DNA from: Acidiferrobacterales bacterium
Lineage (GTDB): Bacteria > Pseudomonadota > Gammaproteobacteria > Arenicellales > JAJDZL01
Direction of reading: 5' to 3'
NCBI GenBank assembly: GCA_028820695.1
Contig: JAPPIB010000056.1
Coordinates: 1 to 64,000 of the forward strand
Length of the DNA: 64,000 bases
Made by a program: the position numbers and the translations under genes. The notes under the pieces were generated by a model. It made no database searches. It worked only from the letters and a program-made list of their open reading frames with translations, and was not told the origin of the DNA. This document shows positions 1 through 8,375 of this stretch, in pieces. The first letter of the stretch is position 1, and the number at the start of each line of letters is the position of its first letter.

Positions 1-1
1 C

Positions 2-232
2 CGGCTTCGCTGGACTGCGGTTGGCCGTCAGGAAGGTATCGAGGAAGGTATTGAGAAAGGTATCGAGGAAGGTATTGAGAAAGGTATCGAGGAAGGTATT
101 GAGAAAGGTATCGAGCAGGGAAGGGAAGAGGTTGCCGAGCGGATGCTCAGGAAGGGGTGTACGGTCGATGACATCCGGAGCTACACCGGGCTGACAGTCC
201 GGCAGATACGGTCCTTGCAGGGTGGTGATTAG
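2..232 (+). CDS. C-terminal part of an Rpn/PD-(D/E)XK transposase-family protein (cut by window edge)
   Basis: Only the last 76 codons are inside the window, ending at TAG 230-232. The visible part is a run of Gly-Ile-Glu-Glu/Lys repeats, then a charged helix and a tail of the type 'MLRKGCTVDDIRSYTGLT'. Low-complexity EG-rich helices followed by a short 'I...TGL....I..L' segment are typical of the C-terminus of Rpn-family (PD-(D/E)XK nuclease family transposase) proteins, which promote recombination and are abundant in symbiont and mobile-rich genomes. The nuclease domain itself lies outside the window, so the assignment rests on the tail alone. The repeat region is exact at DNA level and could vary in copy number. 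Confidence 0.6.
   Translation, partial: RLRWTAVGRQEGIEEGIEKGIEEGIEKGIEEGIEKGIEQGREEVAERMLRKGCTVDDIRSYTGLTVRQIRSLQGGD
35..115 (+). repeat. 24-bp tandem repeat inside the Rpn-like tail (about 3.4 copies)
   Basis: The unit starts GGTATCGAGGAAGGTATTGA and ends GAAA. It occurs at 35-58, 59-82 and 83-106 without mismatch, and partially at 107-115. It is in frame and encodes the octapeptide GIEEGIEK, so copy-number change lengthens or shortens a coiled helix without frameshift. Confidence 0.9.
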
Positions 233-655
233 GTGGTGGCGGTCTGACCGACGACCTGTTAGCGCTTCTGTCCCTGATCAGTCAACATCGCAGCGATTGA
301 CTTTACGCGGGGAAGCCTGGCGGTTACGGTCCATGCGGATCACGGTGTCGGATGATGCCTGCACAAGACATGGTGCTCGTCTGCGCAGCCGCGCCCGGCC
401 ACCGCTACGCGTGTCTCGGTCCTTTAAGCACTGATGCACGATATTGTTGACCGTTTACCTCACAGAACTTCGTACCCTCGTCGAGCTTGCCCTTTCAAAC
501 CAACACCCATTCTGTACGTGAGTCAATTGTTCATATTGACTTAGCGCAACAAAAGACCCGCCCTGAAGCCTCTCCGTCAAGCAACTTTCTTAGCTGATTT
601 CACGGTTATAATTGCCCCGACACCAAGTCCTGATCAACCAACTCAGCGCGATATC
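233..655. other. Intergenic region upstream of glmS, no recognised gene
   Basis: No convincing gene, RNA or mobile element was seen in this 423-bp stretch. Short open frames here lack ribosome binding sites and resemble no known family. Near its right end GTCAAT (522-527) and ATTGAC (535-540) form a short inverted repeat that could lie in the glmS promoter region; this is only suggestive. Confidence 0.5.
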
Positions 656-2494
656 ATGTGTGGAATCATCGGAGCAGTTTCGCATCGCAACGTCGTACCA
701 GTTCTTCTGGATAGTCTGCATATCCTCGAATATCGCGGCTACGATTCGTCTGGAATCGCTGTGATCAACTCTGACGGCGTCATGAGCCGGGAGCGAAAAG
801 TTGGCAAAGTCAAACAACTCGCACACAGCCTCAGCAACGGCATCGTGGTTTCGGGCACAACCGGTATCGGCCACACACGCTGGGCTACGCATGGTGAAGT
901 CAGCGAAGCCAATGCCCATCCACTGTCGTGCCACGAAAAAATTGCTGTTGTCTGCAATGGCATAATCGAAAACCACGAAGAGCTTAGAGCGGAACACTTG
1001 AGCGAAGGTTGCGAGTACAACTCAGATACGGACACTGAAGTCATTCTGCATGAAATTCACAGATTTCAGGAGTCTGGACTCACCGTGTTGGATGCTGTCA
1101 AGAAAACCGTCGGCAGACTGGCGGGTTCCTTTGCTTTTGCAGTACTGTCGATTACGACTCCCGGGAAGATAATCGTCGCAAAGAACGGGAGTTCCTTGCT
1201 GATCGGCTTCGGCGAAAATGAGACATTTATCGCATCCGATACATTGGCACTCGCCAAAATTGCCAAGACAATGATCAATCTGGAAGACGGTGACATAGCT
1301 GAAGTTTCCTCACAAGCGGAAACAATTATTTTCGATCACTCAGGATCCTGTGTCCAAAGACCCGACGAGAAAATCCCGGTCAATGCAGGGAATATCGACC
1401 TCGGTCCTTATGCCCACCATATGCAAAAGGAGATCTTTGAGCAGTCCTCAGCAGTCGCAAGTACGCTTAAGGATAGGATTACCAGCGACAGCGTGGTGGA
1501 AACCGAATTACTGACGGGACAGGAAACTGGAATCTTGGATCGCGTTGAGGCAGTCCGGATCGTAGCCTGCGGTACGAGCTACTACGCCGGGTCAATTGCA
1601 AAACTGTGGTTCGAGTCGTTTGGCATACCATGTGAGACAGAGATAGCCAGTGAATTTCGATATCGAAAACCGGTAATCCACGACAACACTCTGTTGATCG
1701 CAATCTCCCAATCGGGAGAGACTGCGGATACGCTGGCAGCCCTCGAGTACGCCTCCGAACTCGGGTGTCGATATACACTGGCAATCTGCAACTCACCCGC
1801 CAGCAAGATAACTCGTATGGTTGATCTGGTCCTTCATACCCGCGCTGGACCTGAAATCTCAGTCGCTTCAACCAAAGCCTTTACAACACAGCTCGTTTCA
1901 CTGCTGCTGTTGATGATTGTGTTGGCAAGACGCAAAGGCTTGACGGCCAATGATGAGTCCAAGATTGTTCAGGAAATTCGCGCACTGCCTTCTCGAATCG
2001 ATGCGGCACTTCAGATGGATCGAAAAATCCATTCACTCGCCAAGCACTTCGTGGATAAGGAGCACACCTTGATGCTGGGTAGAGGTACGCATTACCCGAT
2101 TGCTTTGGAGGGGGCGCTGAAGCTCAAGGAAATTTCATATATTCATGCGGATGCCTATCCCGCCGGCGAACTCAAACACGGTCCATTGGCACTGATTGAC
2201 GCAAGCGTGCCCACGGTTGCGGTCGCGCCCAACAATCATCTGCTCATAAAACTGAAAAATAATATCCAGGAGGTCAAAACCCGCGGGGGCAGACTATTTG
2301 TTTTTTCGGATGCCGGTGACTCAATCAGCAGTGACGATCTGATCGAAGTGATTGATGTAGTCCAGTCGGGGCCTTTCACATCTCCGATTATTCACGTGAT
2401 TCCCTTGCAACTGCTCGCCTACCATGTCGCTGTCATGCGCGGCGAGGATGTAGACAATCCCAGAAATCTGGCGAAGTCAGTAACTGTTGAGTAG
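656..2494 (+). CDS. glmS: Glutamine--fructose-6-phosphate aminotransferase (isomerizing)
   Basis: GlmS makes glucosamine-6-phosphate from fructose-6-phosphate and glutamine in the cytoplasm, the first step toward UDP-GlcNAc for peptidoglycan and LPS. The 612-residue length is normal. The protein begins MCGIIGAVS, placing the N-terminal nucleophile Cys2 directly after the initiator Met, which fixes the start. The glutaminase (GATase type 2) domain spans about 1-220 with 'GHTRWATHG' and 'CNGIIENHEELR'. Two SIS sugar-isomerase domains follow (about 285-425 and 455-595) with 'SQSGETADTLAAL'. The C-terminus 'NPRNLAKSVTVE' is the canonical GlmS ending. It stands alone, read toward a strong terminator; no glmU is adjacent. 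No clear Shine-Dalgarno precedes the start. Confidence 0.97.
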   Translation: MCGIIGAVSHRNVVPVLLDSLHILEYRGYDSSGIAVINSDGVMSRERKVGKVKQLAHSLSNGIVVSGTTGIGHTRWATHGEVSEANAHPLSCHEKIAVVCNGIIENHEELRAEHLSEGCEYNSDTDTEVILHEIHRFQESGLTVLDAVKKTVGRLAGSFAFAVLSITTPGKIIVAKNGSSLLIGFGENETFIASDTLALAKIAKTMINLEDGDIAEVSSQAETIIFDHSGSCVQRPDEKIPVNAGNIDLGPYAHHMQKEIFEQSSAVASTLKDRITSDSVVETELLTGQETGILDRVEAVRIVACGTSYYAGSIAKLWFESFGIPCETEIASEFRYRKPVIHDNTLLIAISQSGETADTLAALEYASELGCRYTLAICNSPASKITRMVDLVLHTRAGPEISVASTKAFTTQLVSLLLLMIVLARRKGLTANDESKIVQEIRALPSRIDAALQMDRKIHSLAKHFVDKEHTLMLGRGTHYPIALEGALKLKEISYIHADAYPAGELKHGPLALIDASVPTVAVAPNNHLLIKLKNNIQEVKTRGGRLFVFSDAGDSISSDDLIEVIDVVQSGPFTSPIIHVIPLQLLAYHVAVMRGEDVDNPRNLAKSVTVE

Positions 2495-2558
2495 ATTGGG
2501 CCACTGTGGGTGGCAGACTCCGACATGGCACGACCACAGCGTGTCCGTTCGCATAAGC

Positions 2559-2601
2559 AAAACCCCGTCGGCAGGTGAATTTCATCTGCCGACGGGGTTT
2601 T
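2559..2601. terminator. Bidirectional terminator hairpin between glmS and the amt operon
   Basis: A near-perfect 20-bp stem (2559-2578 with 2582-2601) closes on a 3-nt loop. The arms begin AAAACCCCGTCGGCAG and end CTGCCGACGGGGTTTT, with one G-U pair. T residues on each 3' side make it usable on both strands, which suits the convergent glmS and amt-associated genes. Confidence 0.85.
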
Positions 2602-2661
2602 ATCCTTTCCTGACAACCGAAAACTGATCAGGTCAGTACCGGTTGCCGGCTATTTCACAGG

Positions 2662-2856
2662 CTATCCGCCTCCGGACCTGTGATGCTTGTCTTCCTCCTT
2701 GAGGTTCGATGTCTCCCTGGACAACTGGCATGCATGCCATGCCACCCAGAAGACAACGCCCGCCAATACGAGCAACCATTCGGTTCCTACGAAAGGATAT
2801 ATCGGACCAATCTCGGCAATTGTGCCAGCCCAGTCCGTAAATGATCCTGTCATCAT
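2662..2856 (-). CDS. 64-residue membrane protein encoded behind amt
   Basis: No family is recognised. The protein has one confident membrane helix (about residues 25-45, WLLVLAGVVFWVAWHA) preceded by an aromatic/acidic N-terminus and followed by a charged, Lys/Glu/His-rich cytoplasmic-type tail ending GGG. It starts at tandem ATG codons behind a very good ribosome binding site (GGAGG, 8-10 nt upstream, complement of about 2865-2870). Its start lies 25 bp after the stop of the Amt channel, so the two should share an mRNA. A small single-helix protein translated next to a channel gene could be a subunit or modulator of that channel; this is inference from position only. Confidence 0.75.
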   Translation of the reverse strand: MMTGSFTDWAGTIAEIGPIYPFVGTEWLLVLAGVVFWVAWHACQLSRETSNLKEEDKHHRSGGG

Positions 2857-2881
2857 TTCAATATACCTCCAAAAGTATCAG

Positions 2882-4240
2882 TTAGCCGCTTCTGGCAGCC
2901 GCTTCCGCGTCGATAATCGCTTGTTCATCTGCATCAATCTGTGCTTGTACGTAGGTATCAAGTCCAGCAATCTCAACAGAAGGCGGAATGCGAAGAATGC
3001 CAAATACGTTCAGAATCTTTGCGATGATGTAACCGGGGATAAATCCCAGGACACCGAACATGATGATCGCACCGATAAATTGACCAATCGGATTGATCGA
3101 GGCAAAGGTGGGATCCGGCGATGAGGGGTAACCCCAAAGCATAAATCCGGCAACCACCACACCGAAGAATCCGGCGTAACCATGAACTGCGACGGCGCCG
3201 ACTGCGTCGTCAATCTTGAATCGTCGTTCCATGTAGTAATGCATCTTGTACATGAACAGTACACCGATAATGGCGATGAACATCGCTTGAATCGGATGGT
3301 AAAGGTCATTACCGGCCGAAGCCGCGATAATTCCCGCAAGACCTGACGAATAGGTCCAGAACGCATCACCCTTGGATACCCAGTATCCGGCAAGCAGACC
3401 GCCTGACAGTGACATCAGGAAGTTGAATGTGATTGCACTCAGGGTTGTCGGACCCAGGTAGATATTGGTGGCTGAGAAAAACTCACCGTCGCCGGCCTGA
3501 ACATCCCAGATCGGAACATTACAGGCGACATAAAAGCCCCAGAATCCGGTATAGATCAGGAACAGCCCGATCGTTACCAGCCAGGGATTTCTCGGATGGA
3601 TATCGCGTGGCGTACCATCTGGTGCGAATTTTCCGATTCTCGGACCGAGAACGAGCAGAACACCCAAGGCGAAACCTCCGGCTATTCCGTGAATCACACC
3701 TGATGCGTATGCATCATGGTATCCGAGCAATTGGACCATCCAGCCCGCTGAGTGCCAGCCCCAAGCCGCATCTATGATCCAGAATACCGATCCGATCGCT
3801 ACCGCCAGAATCCAAAATGCACCTGATTGGATCCTTTCGATTACTGCACCGGAAACGATCGACGCCGCTGTCCACGAGAATAGAAGAAACGCGGCCCAGA
3901 ATACACCGTTGATTCTTTCCCATCCATCTCCGCCGGCACCCATGTGGGCACCCATGAGCTGGCTCCACGGCTCGGCCCAAGGCGCAGACTCGATTCCACC
4001 TGTTATCCAGGGACCGTTTGGAAAGGCGAAATAAATCCACCATCCGAAAAAGAAAAATGTAATCGTTACCAAGGGAATCAGCATTGTGTTCTTCATCAAT
4101 GTATGAATGTGGTTTTTCCGGCGGGAAGCACCGACCTCATACATACAGAACCCAACGTGAATCAGGAACATGATAACAACGGTGAGCCAATAGTAGAACT
4201 CAGTAAATATAACTACGAGTGCCGTTAATTGGTCGTCCAT
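2882..4240 (-). CDS. amt: Ammonium transporter of the Amt family (first copy, divergent)
   Basis: A 452-residue polytopic membrane protein with about 11 hydrophobic segments, as in Amt/Mep/Rh ammonia channels. The two pore histidines are visible as 'SGVIHGIAGG' and 'VAVHGYAGFFG', which supports conducting function. It has no signal peptide and starts directly with a membrane helix, unlike the second Amt in this window (61621-62937), from which it is clearly diverged. Its cytoplasmic C-tail is unusually rich in Glu/Asp/Ala. The start is preceded by GAGGAG at good spacing. It is not beside a PII gene; its partner is the 64-residue membrane protein just downstream. No sigma-54 -24/-12 element was found upstream, so its control may differ from that of glnK-amtB. 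Confidence 0.92.
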   Translation of the reverse strand: MDDQLTALVVIFTEFYYWLTVVIMFLIHVGFCMYEVGASRRKNHIHTLMKNTMLIPLVTITFFFFGWWIYFAFPNGPWITGGIESAPWAEPWSQLMGAHMGAGGDGWERINGVFWAAFLLFSWTAASIVSGAVIERIQSGAFWILAVAIGSVFWIIDAAWGWHSAGWMVQLLGYHDAYASGVIHGIAGGFALGVLLVLGPRIGKFAPDGTPRDIHPRNPWLVTIGLFLIYTGFWGFYVACNVPIWDVQAGDGEFFSATNIYLGPTTLSAITFNFLMSLSGGLLAGYWVSKGDAFWTYSSGLAGIIAASAGNDLYHPIQAMFIAIIGVLFMYKMHYYMERRFKIDDAVGAVAVHGYAGFFGVVVAGFMLWGYPSSPDPTFASINPIGQFIGAIIMFGVLGFIPGYIIAKILNVFGILRIPPSVEIAGLDTYVQAQIDADEQAIIDAEAAARSG

Positions 4241-4485
4241 TTGTTAACTCCTCACTATTGTGAATCCGCAAGTGTTAATCTTGTAACGTTTGCCCAGTCA
4301 GAATAATCTGACGCGGAACTACGCTTTTTTGTTTTATTCATTTCAATTTTACCGCAAATTTACGGCTAATTTGCAATGATGTTACAAGTCCGCTGAGTCA
4401 GACAGAAGCAAGAAAGTACACATCACGCTGACCGCAGTGAGTGTCGATGACGAGGTGGGGTTGACTGGCGAAAAGAACAACCGGC

Positions 4486-6135
4486 TCACTCCCCTACCCA
4501 GCTGATCTGTTCGGAACTAAGTTCCAGATCCACCGCGGCCGATATCAATGCCTGGGTGTATGGGTCTTGGGGGTTGTCAAATATCTGATCCGTGCTGCCC
4601 TGCTCGACAACCAATCCTTCCCGCAGCACGATTACCGAATTTGACATCGCGCGCACGACAGCAAGGTCGTGACTGATAAACATGTAGGCCAGGGCATAGT
4701 TTTGCTGAAGACGCCGCAACAGCTCAATAATCTGTGACTGGACAGACCGGTCCAATGCCGATGTCGGCTCGTCGAGGACGATAAACTTCGGTTTCAGAAT
4801 GATTGCACGCGCGATCGAGATTCTCTGTCGCTGTCCACCGGAGAACTCATGCGGATAGCGATGACGGGTGTCCGCGTCCAGCTCCACTTCGTTCATCACC
4901 TCAATCACTCTCTGCTCCCGATCGGTACCCGTCATGTGCCTCTCATGTACACGCAACCCTTCCGCAATGATTTCGGATACTGTCATCCTTGGGCTGAGAC
5001 TGCCATACGGATCCTGAAACACGATCTGCATGCCGCGGCGCAACTCCCGAAGTTCCTTCGACTTTCTTCCCTGGATCTCCTCACCTTCGAACCGTATGAC
5101 GCCGCGACTGCTGATCAGCCTCAGCAAAGCCAATGCGAGCGACGACTTTCCTGAACCGGATTCGCCGACCACACCGACAGTCTCGCCTTCGCGCACCGTT
5201 ACACTGACATCATCAACCGCTTTGATATGACCGACAGTCCTGCGCATGACTCCCCGTCGGACCGGGAACCACACCCGCACCGACTCCGAGTCCATGATTA
5301 CCGGTGCCGCAGCCTTCGGATTTTCGGATCGTCCGGAAGGTTCCGCATCAAGCAACATCCGCGTATAGGCATGCTGCGGCGACCCGAATACCTGTGCCCG
5401 GGTGCCGATCTCAACGAATTCACCGTGACGCATTACGCATATCCGGTCAGCCAGCTTGCGCACAATGTTCAGATCATGACTGATCAGCAGCATCGACATG
5501 CCCAGTTTTTGCTGAAGATCGCGCAGCAACGAAAGAATCTCTGCCTGTATGGTGACATCCAGTGCGGTCGTCGGCTCATCGGCGATCAGCAGTCCCGGTT
5601 CGTTGGCTATCGCCATAGCGATCATGACCCTTTGACGCTGGCCACCGGACAATTGATGGGGATAGGAGTTCATCCGTTCGCTGGCATTTCGGATCCGAAC
5701 CAGTTCGAGCAGTTCCAACGAACGGGCAGCAGCGTCAGATTTGCTCATGCCGCGGTGGATGATCAATGTCTCACTGATCTGCTTTGAGATTGTATGAAGA
5801 GGGTTCAGGGATGTCTGAGGCTCCTGAAAGATCATCCCAATCCGATTTCCACGATACTCCTGCAGCATTTCCGGCGCTGCACCGAGCAACTCCTGACTTT
5901 CGTAGCGGATGCTGCCTGAAGGGTGATAGGCGTTCGGATAGGGCAAAAGCTGCATGATCGAAAGTGCTGTCACAGTCTTTCCTGATCCGCTTTCACCGAC
6001 TATGGCCACGGTCTCACCGGGAAGTATGTCGAACGATACGTTGTTCACCGCGTCGCTCGTTTCCACAACCGTTGTGAAGGACACAGACAGGTCGCGAACT
6101 TTCAGCAGCGCAGAGTTTTCCGGCGCGTTTTTCAT
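4486..6135 (-). CDS. yejF: Dual-domain ABC transporter ATPase for peptide/microcin C import
   Basis: YejF energises the YejABEF importer for oligopeptides and microcin C-like compounds at the inner membrane. It is one 549-residue chain with two complete nucleotide-binding domains. Walker A motifs are GESGSGKT at 47-54 and GESGSGKS near 325. Signature motifs 'LSGGQRQR' and 'FSGGQRQR' are each followed by a Walker B ending DEPT. The oligopeptide-type C-terminal extensions are present after each domain. Its start overlaps the end of yejE by 4 bp, consistent with translational coupling. The order yejA-B-E-F matches enterobacteria. Confidence 0.95.
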   Translation of the reverse strand: MKNAPENSALLKVRDLSVSFTTVVETSDAVNNVSFDILPGETVAIVGESGSGKTVTALSIMQLLPYPNAYHPSGSIRYESQELLGAAPEMLQEYRGNRIGMIFQEPQTSLNPLHTISKQISETLIIHRGMSKSDAAARSLELLELVRIRNASERMNSYPHQLSGGQRQRVMIAMAIANEPGLLIADEPTTALDVTIQAEILSLLRDLQQKLGMSMLLISHDLNIVRKLADRICVMRHGEFVEIGTRAQVFGSPQHAYTRMLLDAEPSGRSENPKAAAPVIMDSESVRVWFPVRRGVMRRTVGHIKAVDDVSVTVREGETVGVVGESGSGKSSLALALLRLISSRGVIRFEGEEIQGRKSKELRELRRGMQIVFQDPYGSLSPRMTVSEIIAEGLRVHERHMTGTDREQRVIEVMNEVELDADTRHRYPHEFSGGQRQRISIARAIILKPKFIVLDEPTSALDRSVQSQIIELLRRLQQNYALAYMFISHDLAVVRAMSNSVIVLREGLVVEQGSTDQIFDNPQDPYTQALISAAVDLELSSEQISWVGE

Positions 6136-7199
6136 CGCTCTGTTTTCCTGGGGTCGAAGGCTGCCCGTACCGCATCACCGATAAACATCAGCAGGCTGAG
6201 CATCACCAAAATGATGAAAAAGCCAGTTAACCCCAGCCAGGGTGCCTGCAAATTGGCTTTGCCCTGTGCAAGCAGCTCACCCAAAGAGGCAGAACCCGGT
6301 GGCAGTCCGATTCCGAGAAAGTCCAGGGAGGTCAGAACAGTAACCGATCCTGCCAGCGTGAAGGGCATGAAGGTCATCGTCGCCACCATCGCATTCGGCA
6401 GCACATGCTGAAAAATAATTCTTGAATTCTTCGCTCCCAGTGCCCGGGCTGCCCGGACATAGTCGAAGTTTCTGGCACGAAGGAACTCCGCTCGCACCAC
6501 ACCGACGAAACCCATCCACGAAAACAACAGCAGCAACCCCAGCAACCACCAAAAATTAGGTTCGACAACGCTGGCCAGTATGATCAGCAGATAGAGCGTA
6601 GGGAGTCCAGACCACACTTCAATGAACCGCTGAAACAGTAAATCCAGCCAGCCGCCAAAAAATCCCTGCACTGCGCCTGCCGCCACGCCGATTATCGCAG
6701 ATATGACAGTCAGCGTGAATCCGAACAGTACGGAAATCCTGAATCCGTACAGCAGTCTGGCCACAACATCCCTGGCCTGATCGTCTGTACCCAGCCAATG
6801 CTCCCGGTCCGGGGATGACGGCGCGGGCGATGGCAGATTCCAGGCCACCGTCTGATGGTCATAGCGGATCAGCGGCCAGATAATCCACCCGTCCTCTCGG
6901 ATCAGTTCCTCTACGTAAGGATCCTTATAGTCCGCTTCCGCCTCAAAAATACCTCCGAACTCCGTCTCCGGGTATGACTGAAGGATCGGGAAATAGAGGT
7001 TGCTGTTGTATCGGATCAGGAGCGGCTTGTCATTGGCAATGAATTCCGAGAACAGTGAAATGCCAAACAGTACCAGAAAAACCCACATCGACCAGTAGCC
7101 GATTCGATGGGCACGGAAACTGTCAAGCCTCCGCTTGGTGAGCGGCGTGATCTGCATACCAAAGAACCGGGCCTGATTGCTGGCTGGCAGTTCGCGCAT
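6132..7199 (-). CDS. yejE: ABC transporter permease for peptide/microcin C import
   Basis: The second membrane subunit of the YejABEF importer. The segment 'NQARF...HRIGYWSMW' near the N-terminus, 'FIEVWSGLPTLYLLI' and the EAA loop 'EFLRARNFDYVRAARALGA' are YejE hallmarks. I place the start at the ATG at 7199 because an AGGGAG Shine-Dalgarno lies about 10 nt upstream and the resulting N-terminus (MRELPASNQ) aligns with known YejE. An upstream in-frame start at 7241 would add 14 residues and overlap yejB. The chosen start follows the yejB stop by 4 bp. It overlaps yejF by 4 bp at the other end. Confidence 0.93.
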   Translation of the reverse strand: MRELPASNQARFFGMQITPLTKRRLDSFRAHRIGYWSMWVFLVLFGISLFSEFIANDKPLLIRYNSNLYFPILQSYPETEFGGIFEAEADYKDPYVEELIREDGWIIWPLIRYDHQTVAWNLPSPAPSSPDREHWLGTDDQARDVVARLLYGFRISVLFGFTLTVISAIIGVAAGAVQGFFGGWLDLLFQRFIEVWSGLPTLYLLIILASVVEPNFWWLLGLLLLFSWMGFVGVVRAEFLRARNFDYVRAARALGAKNSRIIFQHVLPNAMVATMTFMPFTLAGSVTVLTSLDFLGIGLPPGSASLGELLAQGKANLQAPWLGLTGFFIILVMLSLLMFIGDAVRAAFDPRKTER

Positions 7200-7203
7200 T
7201 GTG

Positions 7204-8322
7204 TCAGGTCTCCCTCGATTCGAAGTCAATACGCGGATCAATGAACATGTACATCAGGTCGCCTACCAGATTCATGACCAGTCCGAGCAGCGAGAAAAAG
7301 TAAAGCGTCGCAAACATGACCGGATAGTCCCGCTCAAACGCCGCCTCAAATCCCAGCAGACCCAGCCCATCGAGTGAGAAAATGATCTCAATCAGCAGCG
7401 AACCGGTGAACAGGATTGAAATGAATGCGCCGGGAAACCCGGCAATTACGATCAGCATTGCGTTGCGAAAGACGTGGCCATAAAGGACTCGGTGTTCGGT
7501 CAGTCCCTTGGCCTTGGCAGTCAGGACAAATTGCTGGCTGATCTGGTCGAGGAAAGAATTCTTTGTCAGTATCGCAAGTCCGGCGAATCCACCGATGACC
7601 ATAGCGACCACAGGCAGGGTGATATGCCAGAAGTAGTCCAGTATTCGATGCGGCCACGACAGACTGTCCCAGTTATCGGACGTCAGCCCGCCAAGTGGAA
7701 ACCAATCCAGATAGCTGCCGCCGGCAAAGACCACCAGCAACAGCACCGCAAACAGAAATCCCGGAATGGCGGTCCCCATGATCACCGCCACCGTGGTCCA
7801 TGTATCAAAACGACTGCCGTCCCGCGTCGCCTTGAGCACACCGAGTGGAATAGAGATCAGATACACCAGAATGGTTGTCCACAAACCAAGTGAGATCGAC
7901 ACCGGCATCTTATCCAGAACCAGATCCGTAACCCGCTGATCCTTGAAGTAACTGCTGCCAAAGTCAAAGAAAATGTAGCTCTTCATCATCTGGACGAAGC
8001 GGATGTGCAACGGCTTGTCGAAGCCGAATTGCTTTTCGAGTTCAGCAATGAACTCTGGGTCCAGCCCCTGTGCTCCACGATATCTGCCGGTCGAGTTCTC
8101 GACCGCTATCGAGACACCCGTATTATCCATCTGCTCAATCGTCTCACCGGTTCCAGTGCGAGTCACCCGCTCGACGATGTCGCCGCCCACCCCGGTGATT
8201 TCGGCAATGATCTGCTCAACCGGGCCGCCAGGTGCGATATGAATGACGATAAAGTTGATGATCATGATCGCGAACAACGTCGGAATCATCAACAGTATGC
8301 GACGAATGATATAGGCGGTCAC
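7204..8322 (-). CDS. yejB: ABC transporter permease for peptide/microcin C import
   Basis: The first membrane subunit of YejABEF, 372 residues, opening with the family-typical 'MTAYIIRRILLMIPTLFAI' helix (GTG start at 8322). It contains the type-I importer permease fold with the EAA loop 'LTAKAKGLTEHRVLYGHVF'. About residues 45-85 form a periplasmic insertion rich in Thr/Gly that is longer than in the E. coli protein. An AGGG element a few bases upstream is the likely ribosome binding site. It lies 53 bp after yejA and directly before yejE. Confidence 0.94.
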   Translation of the reverse strand: MTAYIIRRILLMIPTLFAIMIINFIVIHIAPGGPVEQIIAEITGVGGDIVERVTRTGTGETIEQMDNTGVSIAVENSTGRYRGAQGLDPEFIAELEKQFGFDKPLHIRFVQMMKSYIFFDFGSSYFKDQRVTDLVLDKMPVSISLGLWTTILVYLISIPLGVLKATRDGSRFDTWTTVAVIMGTAIPGFLFAVLLLVVFAGGSYLDWFPLGGLTSDNWDSLSWPHRILDYFWHITLPVVAMVIGGFAGLAILTKNSFLDQISQQFVLTAKAKGLTEHRVLYGHVFRNAMLIVIAGFPGAFISILFTGSLLIEIIFSLDGLGLLGFEAAFERDYPVMFATLYFFSLLGLVMNLVGDLMYMFIDPRIDFESRET

Positions 8323-8375
8323 CGGCCATCGCCCTCTACGTCGTCAACTCCATTCGGGGCCAGCTGTCAGCTGGC

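Noticed and set aside
222..434. 70-codon frame after the Rpn-like tail
   Set aside because: Arg-rich composition, overlaps the upstream stop region and has no start signal or family resemblance.
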